Below are positions 56,399 to 64,000 of a DNA stretch of 64,000 nucleotides, piece after piece. How positions within the stretch are numbered: the stretch's first letter is position 1; each line of letters begins with the position of its first letter. The stretch comes from Symmetrospora coprosmae. Lineage: Eukaryota; Basidiomycota; Cystobasidiomycetes; Symmetrosporaceae. Location of the stretch: assembly GCA_008802785.1 (NCBI GenBank), contig VUYT01000015.1:372001-436000 (forward strand). Direction: 5' to 3'. Both the position numbers and the translations under genes were made by a program. Under the pieces are notes generated by a model, which worked only from the letters and a program-made list of their open reading frames with translations, did no database searches and was not told the origin of the DNA.

Positions 56399-57956
56399 AT
56401 GTCTGGCAATCCCACAGCTGTGAGTCCCCTCACGTCCGAGACCTGTCCCCCTTGTGAAGGACGTTCTTGGAGAGGTCCCGCCGGCGTCAGTCTGGCACCC
56501 GAGGGCGCGCATATAGATCGACGCGCGCAGGAGAGCCCAATCTGCGGCTTCACTGCACCGACAGCAGCGAGCCAAGGGCCCACGTAGTCGATATGGCACA
56601 CGCACATCCACCTCCACTGCGGTCTCATCGCCTCGACCGCCCCTGCTGCTGCTGCTAGCACACGGGCTTGGGTTTTGCAGGACGACGCGTAAACGAGTAG
56701 AGCGTGAGCGTGCCGCCGGGCAGCCGCAGCTTCCGAATCTGATGGACTAGCATCACAGTCGGAGTCGTATCGGCGTGCAGTCTTCACCACTGTCCGAAGG
56801 CGATTGCCAGTCGCGCGCAGCTTCCCCTCCACCGGTCGCCACCACCCATCCCGCGGTCCTAGACAGTCGCTACACCCTCGCGAAGTCATGCTGACTGACC
56901 TTCTCCATTCCACCCTCTGACATTGAATGACTAGACAACGCTGGATCCTACCGATCTGCCGCCCACTCCTGCCAGTGGTAGCGGACTCACGCGGAGCACC
57001 TCGAGGGGTGAGTAGCAATGCTGGTTCTCAGACCCAGGGCTCCCGATTCGTTCACTACTGACCCCCGTGCGCCTGTCCATCCCACAGTGGTCGTCACACC
57101 GAAAGGCCGAAAGCTACCGGCCCATGTCGAAGCGCAGATAACGGCCAGCATGGCTATCAGCATGGCCAGATTGACCGAGCATGCACGGAAGATCAACACC
57201 CATACCTGCAGCAATAAGTGCATATGCGGGCAATGGGCGAGGGTCACCGCTCGTTCGCCTGCGAGCACGTCCCGTTCGCCTCGAAAGCCGAAAGTCGCGG
57301 CAACGGGTGACGGGACGCGGGAGGTGCCATTGACCCTTGTCGAATCATCGCAAGAAGCAGGCGATGCAGATAACGGCACACGATCGACGCTCGTGCAGCC
57401 TGAGGTGCCAGCCAGCACGATTGAGAGCTCCTCTCCTTTCGGAAGTCAGGCTGCAGCATCCAGTTCGCCCTCTGCTCGTAAGTCCATGAAACCGCACGGC
57501 GAGACGCATTGAGGGTATGCGGGTGATGATTGCGGTCTCACGCTATTGTCACTTGACTTCACAGACACGGCCACACGAGGTGTCAATGTCCGGGCTTGCT
57601 TGACGCGTGTTCAGGGGAGCCCAACGACCTCTTCCTCGGGTATCGGGCCTGACCGGATCATCGCTTCCAGGACACCAGCCACGATGGAGAGCGAGGGTCC
57701 TACGCGTGGTACAGACACTTCGAGAGCATGTACGAGCAGCAGAGTGCCTGCAGCTGCCGATAGGGCACCTGCTCCTCCGCTAATAAGTACGGCAGCAAGA
57801 CGGGACAGGCGTGAGGTCTTCACAGCGTCGGGCAAGCAAGGTTTTTTGTCAGCGCTGCGTGAACAAGAACAGGAAGCGCGCCAGGCTTTGGGTGAGCTTT
57901 TCCTGCTTCGTCCAGGAGACAGTGCGCGAGCACAACATCCCCTGATCGCAGGCTGA
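56399..57956 (+). CDS. Unrecognised protein with 21-base first coding exon
   Basis: Four exons (56399-56419, 56935-57007, 57088-57477, 57565-57956) give 291 residues. Exon 1 encodes only MSGNPTA, and the first intron would be 515 bases, far longer than others in the window, so a missed exon is possible. A conserved-looking core follows: LDPTDLPPTPASGSGLTRST, VVVTPKGRKLPAHVEAQITA, SMARLTEHARKINTHTCSNK with CICGQW (three Cys). The second half is Ser/Thr/Pro-rich and ends with a short helix (GFLSALREQEQEARQALGEL). No family recognised. Its stop lies 71 bases before the next start on the same strand. Confidence 0.5.
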
Positions 57957-58027
57957 GTCTGTCCCCGCACTTCCGCGGAGCTCTAGCAGGTGGCCGCGTA
58001 ACGACGAAGCGAGGCGAGCTTCGACCA

Positions 58028-59767
58028 ATGTCTCGATTCGACCCGTACAGCGTGCCCATCGTTCGTTTGCAAGAGCAGCAGGCGAACAGCTTCGCCAACC
58101 CCGGGGCTGGACCCTCGCGGTATGCCTACAGACAAGGCAGTGCCTCGAGCCCGCTTGGCCTAACTTCCAACCTCTCAGCGACTCGTCCAGCACCTCGTCC
58201 GAGCTCTCAGTCAGCGACTTCCGGCACTACAAGTCGGAGATCCCGGAGGTTCGGGTCCTCGTTCTCGAGCTTACTCCCAGAGCCGTCATCAGCCGCGCCG
58301 AAGCCGTCCCGCAAAGGCAAGGAGCGGGCTGCTTCCTGCCGCCAAGAGCTGGCTATGGGACCAGTTCCCGCTCCCGCTCCACCCATTACACCAGGCAACA
58401 CGTCCGCGTATAGTGCCGGTGAGGGTGCTCGAGGAGCTCGTGCCGCCGTCATGCCCGCTGCGGTACGAGCAAGCCAGGGGGAAGAGGTCGACTGGAACAT
58501 GCCGAAGAGTCAGCCAACGAGGCAGCTTGATGGAGCATACGGCACCGCAACTCCGCCAAACCTGCGCAAGCTTGCACACCTCTCTCTTGACGCGCAGCGC
58601 CAGCTTGCAACGACTTATGTACGGGAGACGCTTGCCAGCTGGGAGGTTGTCAACGCGAACGACATCCGTGCCTTGGAAGAAGAGCTCTGCGACGTCCGCT
58701 GGATCAGACACGGTCTGCAATATGAGCATCTCGACATAGCGCTCGGCAGGATCATCTGCAACGACGGGCGATACCAAGACGGGACCGTGCCAACCGCCGT
58801 CCACCCTTCTTTCATCACTTTGGAGGAGGCAGCTCTGATGCGAGGTCGTCTTAAGGAGAAGGACGCGCCGTGTGCGCACATCAAGCTTTTTTGCAGCTGG
58901 ATGCGGCTGTATGGCGAAAATTTCAAGGAGTCGAAGAAGGAACGGAAGAGAGAGCGGCACTTGGCGAAAATCGTTCCCCGGATGATCGCACTCTTCGATG
59001 CTTGGGGATTGACGGCAGCGTCTACCATGTGCGCGGTCATGACCCACGGTTTGGGCGTCCCGCTCAGCGTATCGTCGGCCGTCTGCGTGCATCTCATCAC
59101 ATCGCGACCGGACTTTCTGTCTTCTCCGACATGGCATTCCGGCACAGCAGGCTTTCTCCGCCGAGCAATGACGGCAGACGCCTTCCGCCAGCACGTCCCG
59201 GCGGAGCGCCTAAGCGCGCGCGACTTCCTTCTCAGTCTCACGCTCGACGACATCGCAACCTACCTCCGTGCTCCATTGCAGCCAACATTGGCGGAACGGG
59301 AGGCCCAGCCTTCGGCGATATTCGGCACCTTCGTGAAAGCGTTTCCAGCTTTCCTCGACCAGCTCAACTCTTTTCCCGAAGAGATGCGCGACCAGCTGTA
59401 CGACCTCACTCTCAACGACATCTTCCTCCACTCCCACTACCACTTGGTCCGGGACGCTGCGCCTCGCGGTTGGCGCTTTCGCCCGCATGTCAAAGAAGAG
59501 GGGAGCGATGTCAGCCTTTTCTGCGCCTACCTGGTCATCAAGCAGAGGGAGGAGGATGCAGAGAAGAGAAAGCAGGAGAAGAAGGCTAGTGCCAAGGCAG
59601 AGAAAAAGAGGCTCGGTTCTTTAGCCAGCTTCGCTCAGGTCAAGGCGGTCCAGGCGGTGGCAGCAGCAGAGCCGGCCAAGGCGGCCGGCTCACCGCAACG
59701 AGGACGCAACCGGGCGCGCCGACGACGCAATCGCAAAGGGAGGGCACCTCCTCCAGCCAGTGCATGA
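58028..59767 (+). CDS. Unrecognised 579-residue protein, intronless
   Basis: A single uninterrupted frame, unusual in this intron-rich window. The first 200 residues are Ser/Pro/Ala-rich. A folded-looking region of about 330 residues follows: LRKLAHLSLDAQRQLATTYV, CAHIKLFCSWMRLYGENFKE, IVPRMIALFDAWGLTAASTM, LPSVSSAVC-like helices, FGTFVKAFPAFLDQLNSFPE and MRDQLYDLTLNDIFLHSHYH. The C-terminus is a Lys/Glu coiled segment (REEDAEKRKQEKKASAKAEK) ending in an Arg-rich tail (RNRARRRRNRKGRA). Such a tail suggests nucleic-acid binding. I do not recognise the domain. Codon use looks like its neighbours. Confidence 0.65.
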   Translation: MSRFDPYSVPIVRLQEQQANSFANPGAGPSRYAYRQGSASSPLGLTSNLSATRPAPRPSSQSATSGTTSRRSRRFGSSFSSLLPEPSSAAPKPSRKGKERAASCRQELAMGPVPAPAPPITPGNTSAYSAGEGARGARAAVMPAAVRASQGEEVDWNMPKSQPTRQLDGAYGTATPPNLRKLAHLSLDAQRQLATTYVRETLASWEVVNANDIRALEEELCDVRWIRHGLQYEHLDIALGRIICNDGRYQDGTVPTAVHPSFITLEEAALMRGRLKEKDAPCAHIKLFCSWMRLYGENFKESKKERKRERHLAKIVPRMIALFDAWGLTAASTMCAVMTHGLGVPLSVSSAVCVHLITSRPDFLSSPTWHSGTAGFLRRAMTADAFRQHVPAERLSARDFLLSLTLDDIATYLRAPLQPTLAEREAQPSAIFGTFVKAFPAFLDQLNSFPEEMRDQLYDLTLNDIFLHSHYHLVRDAAPRGWRFRPHVKEEGSDVSLFCAYLVIKQREEDAEKRKQEKKASAKAEKKRLGSLASFAQVKAVQAVAAAEPAKAAGSPQRGRNRARRRRNRKGRAPPPASA

Positions 59768-60644
59768 GCGTGTCTCTGTAGTTCCGGCACTCGCGCCGCG
59801 TGTATCTTCGTCTTTCCTGTCTCACTGTTCAGCAGGCCCCGTTCCCTTCCTGCAATGATTGCCTGCGCTGACGCATTTCTCCTCGGAGCTACAGTCCGCC
59901 GGTCAGTAGAGGCAGGAAATACTGAGCTCTGCAAGCAGCCGATAGCATCGAGCTATCGAGCTATAGCATTGGTCTGGCAGTATCGCTGCTTGCTCCTGAC
60001 GCGTCGCGGATTGTGGCGGGTCACATGAGAGCGGGGACCGACCTCGGGGTTGTGTACCACAGCGTCCGGCAGGCCAACAGAGCATGTCCAGTCAGCATGC
60101 CATGCGTACACTGCCTGTGGGTCAGTGGCTATCAGTGCGTGGCTGCTGTTGTCCTGTCCTCAAGCTTGGGCCTCGCTCCTTGCTGTCCCCGCTGCCTCCC
60201 CTCCCGCCCCGCCTCGCCGCGGCTTGCCTCCTGCCCCATCGAGCACAACGGCGGGCAGGCCTGCAAACAGATATGGAAAACACAAAGATAGCAGCGCAGC
60301 ACGAAGAGCGATGACTGCCACGCGAGAGCATACTGACAGTCTTGCGGCTCGCCGCCAGGCACAGGCTCAGGCCCGGAGGATGTCGTCCTGGCTTGACTTC
60401 GCTCTCATCCTGCAGCCTGCCTCACTCGCACTCGCACTCACACTCTCGTGTCCCCCTTGATCCGGCTCTAGTCTGCAGAGCAGTCAAGCATCACCCTCTT
60501 TACAGTCAGTTTGCGTCCTATACCGCTTCCTCCTCGCCCCGGTGGCATCTGTGAGTTGCTTGTCGCTTGGAAGCCGTCCAAGCTCGCGCACGGGTGCTGA
60601 CGTGGAAGACAGACCGCAGACACGAACACCACAACTCAGTTTCG
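59768..60644. other. Intergenic region upstream of the membrane protein gene
   Basis: About 880 bp, with C-rich and CACTCGCACTCGCACTCACACTC-like repeats near 60425. No supported gene. A short upstream exon supplying a signal peptide to the next gene could hide here. Confidence 0.4.
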
Positions 60645-62510
60645 ATGCAGCAAGCACTTAGCGTATCCGCAAGCCCGGCGGTTCCGGCCTCTGCGCTCGT
60701 GCCATCTACAAAGCCAGCCCTGCCAGATGCGCGGGATGCATCGCAAACCCCCATGGCGCTCTGGCAAGAATCGAGCATCAATCCGAGCGGCGCCATCTCG
60801 CCAGTCACGGTTTCGGCCATTGACGACTATGAGGTCCTCACTCTCACTCTCACCCTCGTCCCGGCGGAACCCACCGACTCCGCGCCCGTTACCGACAGCC
60901 ACGAGAGCCCTGACGGGACTGCTACTATCGGATCAGAGTCCAGCACACACGCGACATCGGCCTCTCCGTCTATCAAGATCGCAGCCATCCCCTCAATCGT
61001 CATCAAACCGGTCGTGCCGACAACGGTAGTGCTGCCAACGGCAACGAGCACCGCTGCCGGGACTTCTACGACAGCTCCAACAGGCTCGAACGATTTCCTT
61101 GAATCGCTCGGTCAGTCCCCAGTGTCCATCGCTCTCACGACTCTCGTATGCACCGGCATCTTGGTGCTCGTCGCCGCCAGCATTGCCTTCTTCGTACGCC
61201 GATGCCGGAAGCAGACGCACAGGAAGCGTCGCATCGTCAGCGGCATCACTGTTCAGCAGGAAGTCGGCCGCTACAGCGACAACGGAAGCGATGTGATGCG
61301 AGAAACATATGCAGTATCGCTGCCAGCGGATCGCTACAGGACAATCGGACAGCAGCGCTTCAATCCCGTCCTTGCCGAGAATCACCAGCCTGTTCAGGCG
61401 ACGGGACACAATCTCATCGACATGGACGTCGATGAAAAGCTGCAGGATGAGATCGACTGGAATAACGCAATGCTGCAGGAGCGCAGGCGTTCCTCAGTCG
61501 ACCTGTCGCTCGTACAGCATCTTCAAGCCTCGCACCCCTTCTCCGCACCCTCGGTACAAGGCTCAAGCGCCAGCCGCATCTTCAATTACGCACCCACTAT
61601 CGCTTCTTCGGCGTATCTCGACCCTTCGCCCAGTCAGCAAACCCGCTTTGGACGGCAAAGTTACCCCAGCATGCCCGCACCGAGCGCAACCGCCGTCCAG
61701 TTCCTCCAAGTTCCCGCTCGGCCCGATCGACCAGCCTCCTTGACCAGCTCATTCACTCATGCCGTCGACGAGGCCCTCTCTCTAAACCCGCCAGCACCGC
61801 CTCAGTACGCCGCTAGTCCTGTGTCAGCTCCCTCCACCCAACTCTGGCCAGCTAGGGCTCTGAACCAGGTAGTAGGGATGGTCAACTCGTACATGCCAGC
61901 CTCGCCAAATTATGATGAAGAGCGAGCGGATCAGTTCACCTCCTTGCCCGCCCCAATCCGTAGTGGGCGCCGGCCTTCGACCAGATGGGGGTCATTCGCA
62001 TCCGTCGGCTCAGCTGCACCAGATCGCAAGGTTCATCAGCAAATGCCTTCCCGCTTCTCGGTAACGACGCTCGGGACCAACATGACCAACTCTCCTCCCC
62101 AGTCGGTGGATGGCTCAGTGTACTCGGACTGGCACATCCGCTCGCCGCAGCGCCTTGTGGTCAACGCACCTCAACGACGTGCGGCGCCCAGGCTGATTGC
62201 ACAGGCTACCCCTGCGCAATCTGGATCCGGATCCGACAGCGGGAGCGACACCGCCGATCTCAGAGCCGATGAGCCTGCCGAGACAGAATCTGCAAGCGAG
62301 AACGAGCACCAGTGGGCTTCAACGCAGCCGTTGGCGCTGGCTCACAAACCTGATTTGAGCCGGCTGGCCAGCACACGATCGGTAGCAACTGTTCAGAGCA
62401 GCATCTTCAGTCAAGTGGATGCAGAGGAGGATGGCTATGGCATGACGGAAGAGGAGCAGAGCGCTATGCGAGAACTTATTCGCAAGCGCCGGGCGGCGGC
62501 AGCACGGTAG
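60645..62510 (+). CDS. Single-pass membrane protein with long cytoplasmic tail, unrecognised
   Basis: One exon, 621 residues from the ATG at 60645. The first 150 residues are Ser/Thr/Pro-rich, as in O-mannosylated cell-wall-facing domains. Then comes one transmembrane helix (SIALTTLVCTGILVLVAASI, residues ~165-190), followed at once by a basic stop-transfer stretch (RRCRKQTHRKRR). About 430 mostly disordered residues follow, ending with a charged helix (EEEQSAMRELIRKRRAAAAR). The order resembles Mid2/Wsc-type or Axl2-type surface sensors, but no Wsc Cys domain or signal peptide is visible; an unseen 5' exon might provide one. Confidence 0.6.
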   Translation: MQQALSVSASPAVPASALVPSTKPALPDARDASQTPMALWQESSINPSGAISPVTVSAIDDYEVLTLTLTLVPAEPTDSAPVTDSHESPDGTATIGSESSTHATSASPSIKIAAIPSIVIKPVVPTTVVLPTATSTAAGTSTTAPTGSNDFLESLGQSPVSIALTTLVCTGILVLVAASIAFFVRRCRKQTHRKRRIVSGITVQQEVGRYSDNGSDVMRETYAVSLPADRYRTIGQQRFNPVLAENHQPVQATGHNLIDMDVDEKLQDEIDWNNAMLQERRRSSVDLSLVQHLQASHPFSAPSVQGSSASRIFNYAPTIASSAYLDPSPSQQTRFGRQSYPSMPAPSATAVQFLQVPARPDRPASLTSSFTHAVDEALSLNPPAPPQYAASPVSAPSTQLWPARALNQVVGMVNSYMPASPNYDEERADQFTSLPAPIRSGRRPSTRWGSFASVGSAAPDRKVHQQMPSRFSVTTLGTNMTNSPPQSVDGSVYSDWHIRSPQRLVVNAPQRRAAPRLIAQATPAQSGSGSDSGSDTADLRADEPAETESASENEHQWASTQPLALAHKPDLSRLASTRSVATVQSSIFSQVDAEEDGYGMTEEEQSAMRELIRKRRAAAAR

Positions 62511-62747
62511 TCTTAGTGACAGTGACAGACCTGGATGTCGCGCGGGTGATGTACCTGTCTAGTTGGTGATGAACAACCTGCAACCAAATGACACTGCTTC
62601 CGGACATGCTTAAAGAGTTGGCTACATGGATTGCTCGTATCTTGACAGACATTGCTCGGAAACTGAAAGAACTACCTTGGAACGATGGTGGTGCATTGAA
62701 AGCTGATACATGATGAGAAGACATCATGGGCAGCACCGTTGACCACC

Positions 62748-64000
62748 TCAGCGACCTTTGCGCTTCCTCGCGAGCTCCTTCTCCTTCGCTCGCTGCTCTT
62801 CCCGAGCGAGCTCCTCCCGATCTTCGCGCTTGGCGATGGCTTCCGCGCGACGGTTCTCCTCTTCCAGCTCATCCCAGCCGGCTTCCATGTCGTCCGATAG
62901 ATCGTCATCGTCATCAACCTCGTCACTGGCGTAATCGACCTGGTTGGCCTTGTGCGGGTTGAGAATACGCCAGATCTCCTTCCTCCTTGCCACATCGGGG
63001 TCATCGCTCGCGGACACTTTGGCCTTGATCTTGCTATCCCGGCGTGCATGAGGCGGTGAGTGGTTTGGGAGCGGTCGAGACTGCGGGGCGCCAGCTCCGG
63101 CTGAAGATGCTGCTGTTTTGCCCTGACTTCGACCCGGCGGCGGCGAGATCACACCACGGCTGGTTGACGGACGCGCATTGTGCGTAGCGCTGCTTGCCGG
63201 ACGCGAGGCTCCTTCAAGTTGCTTGTTGCCGCGTGACTCGGCTGACGGACCAGGCCCTGGACCTAGGCTGCCCCCGGCGATGGAGGCGCCTGGCGCAGGG
63301 TGAGCAATACGACGACCAGCGAAGAAGCCATTGACGGGCGCAGGTGCGGCAAGGCTAGATGCGCCCGACAAAGCAGTCTGATCGCGCTTCTTTTTGAGAT
63401 CCGCCTCGATCTCCTCGATGGTCCGATTGTCTCGCTTGACCTTCTGCAGCCTCTCGTCGGCGCGGAAGTCGCCCAACTTGATACGATCCTTCGCGCTGAG
63501 GTTGGATAGATCTGACGAAGGCCCGCCCGGCCGGCCCGGCCCTCTGGCTCGGGCACCCGGCGCGCTCTTCCTCGGCGAAGCAGAAGTGTGTGGAGGCCGC
63601 TTGCGCGACGAGGATGATGACACGTCGTCGTCGTCAGAGAACATGGCGTCAAGCTTTTTGCGTTTCTTGCGCAGCGATGTGGATGGAAGAATATCGGCTT
63701 TGACGGTGCCGGCAGGAGTTGTGGCAGTGGCAGTCGCGCGTGCTCCGTTGGCCCTGGACATCTGGCCAGGAGGTGGCTTTGCATCATCTGCAGCAGCAGC
63801 AGCTTTTGCTTCTTGCTGGAGCAGGGGGATAGCACACCGAGTCAGCCATGTGCTATGGTGCCCAGTCGCGGTCCTGTCGCGTACTGGCGACTGACCTGAG
63901 CCTTTTCCGCTCGCTTCCGCTCGCGTTCCAAGCGTAGCTTCTCGTCGAGCTCTCGCTGAGCAGCTTCTCGCTTGAGGCGCGCCTCTGCCTCCTTTCGCTT
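62748..64000 (-). CDS. SPT2: Spt2-like chromatin protein (5' end beyond window)
   Basis: Two exons visible (64000-63896, 63815-62748), phase 0. The N-terminal part seen is a Lys/Arg/Glu coiled segment (RLKREAAQRELDEKLRLERE), as in Spt2. After a disordered, Gly/Pro/Ser-rich middle, the C-terminus carries the family block: a run of acidic residues, then DDMEAGWDELEEENRRAEAI, AKREDREELAREEQ, ending RKRKGR. Spt2 binds histones H3-H4 during transcription elongation. The match rests on this C-terminal block and overall composition. The remaining N-terminus lies outside the window. Convergent with the membrane-protein gene, 237 bp apart. Confidence 0.72.
   Translation of the reverse strand, partial: AKGGRGAPQARSCSARARREATLGTRAEASGKGSGQSPVRDRTATGHHSTWLTRCAIPLLQQEAKAAAAADDAKPPPGQMSRANGARATATATTPAGTVKADILPSTSLRKKRKKLDAMFSDDDDVSSSSSRKRPPHTSASPRKSAPGARARGPGRPGGPSSDLSNLSAKDRIKLGDFRADERLQKVKRDNRTIEEIEADLKKKRDQTALSGASSLAAPAPVNGFFAGRRIAHPAPGASIAGGSLGPGPGPSAESRGNKQLEGASRPASSATHNARPSTSRGVISPPPGRSQGKTAASSAGAGAPQSRPLPNHSPPHARRDSKIKAKVSASDDPDVARRKEIWRILNPHKANQVDYASDEVDDDDDLSDDMEAGWDELEEENRRAEAIAKREDREELAREEQRAKEKELARKRKGR

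Noticed and set aside
58289-59253. Antisense open frames of 200-300 codons within the intronless gene
   Set aside because: Shadows of GC-rich coding sequence; the plus-strand frame has the more protein-like helices and charged tail.
1-64000. Mobile elements, tRNA/rRNA genes, CRISPR arrays, secondary-metabolite backbone genes
   Set aside because: No transposase, reverse transcriptase, long terminal or inverted repeats, cloverleaf pattern or PKS/NRPS domain was recognised. A dedicated search could still find a short RNA gene that I missed.

Overview
The window looks like nuclear DNA of a basidiomycete fungus. It is GC-rich, compact and gene-dense. Nearly every gene is cut by many short introns (roughly 50-120 nt) with GTGAGT-like donors. 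The gene content is fungal: Syo1, Sho1, Atg14, Atg15, Apa2, a Kap122-like importin, a YLR419W/DHX57-type helicase and Spt2. A yeast-like member of Ustilaginomycotina is my best guess, but class level is not secured by the sequence. I saw no transposon, LTR or virus-derived element, rRNA, tRNA or CRISPR array.

Layout. 1-15 kb: partial SHO1 (-), SYO1 (+), a very long PX-like/AGC kinase (+), an isolated HNH protein (+), an acidic-repeat protein with an HMG-like end (+), mitochondrial bL9 (+). 15-24 kb: ATG15 (-), UBC12 (+), 5-hydroxyisourate hydrolase and a BED-finger protein (both -, only 14 bp apart), ATG14 (-). 24-36 kb: DExH helicase (+), a gamma-glutamylcyclotransferase-like protein (-), a cupin (-), fumarylacetoacetase (+), TXNDC17-like thioredoxin (-), APA2 (-). 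36-46 kb: delta-12 desaturase (+), alpha-MPP (+), importin-13/Kap122-like karyopherin (-), QCR6 (+). 46-51 kb: a divergent pair of GT31-like glycosyltransferase paralogs flanking an unrecognised gene with four C-terminal cysteines. 51-64 kb: ELP5, a cyclophilin built from microexons, three unrecognised genes, a single-pass membrane protein and SPT2 (partial).

Most genes are housekeeping and there is no large co-functional cluster. Small themes are autophagy (ATG15 and ATG14 about 5 kb apart), mitochondrial biogenesis and respiration (bL9m, alpha-MPP, QCR6, possibly dual-targeted cyclophilin), and small-molecule catabolism (fumarylacetoacetase, 5-hydroxyisourate hydrolase, Apa2). The stretches most worth a second look are the GT31 locus (46.0-50.2 kb), the microexon cyclophilin with an apparent GC-AG intron (53.2-54.5 kb), the near-abutting BED-finger/HIUase pair (19.2-21.3 kb) and the unrecognised genes at 54.9-59.8 kb.

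Gene models were spliced by eye using GT..AG signals, reading-frame phase and similarity to remembered family sequences. Exon edges may be off by a base or two. Where I give protein lengths, the chosen exons add up to an intact frame.
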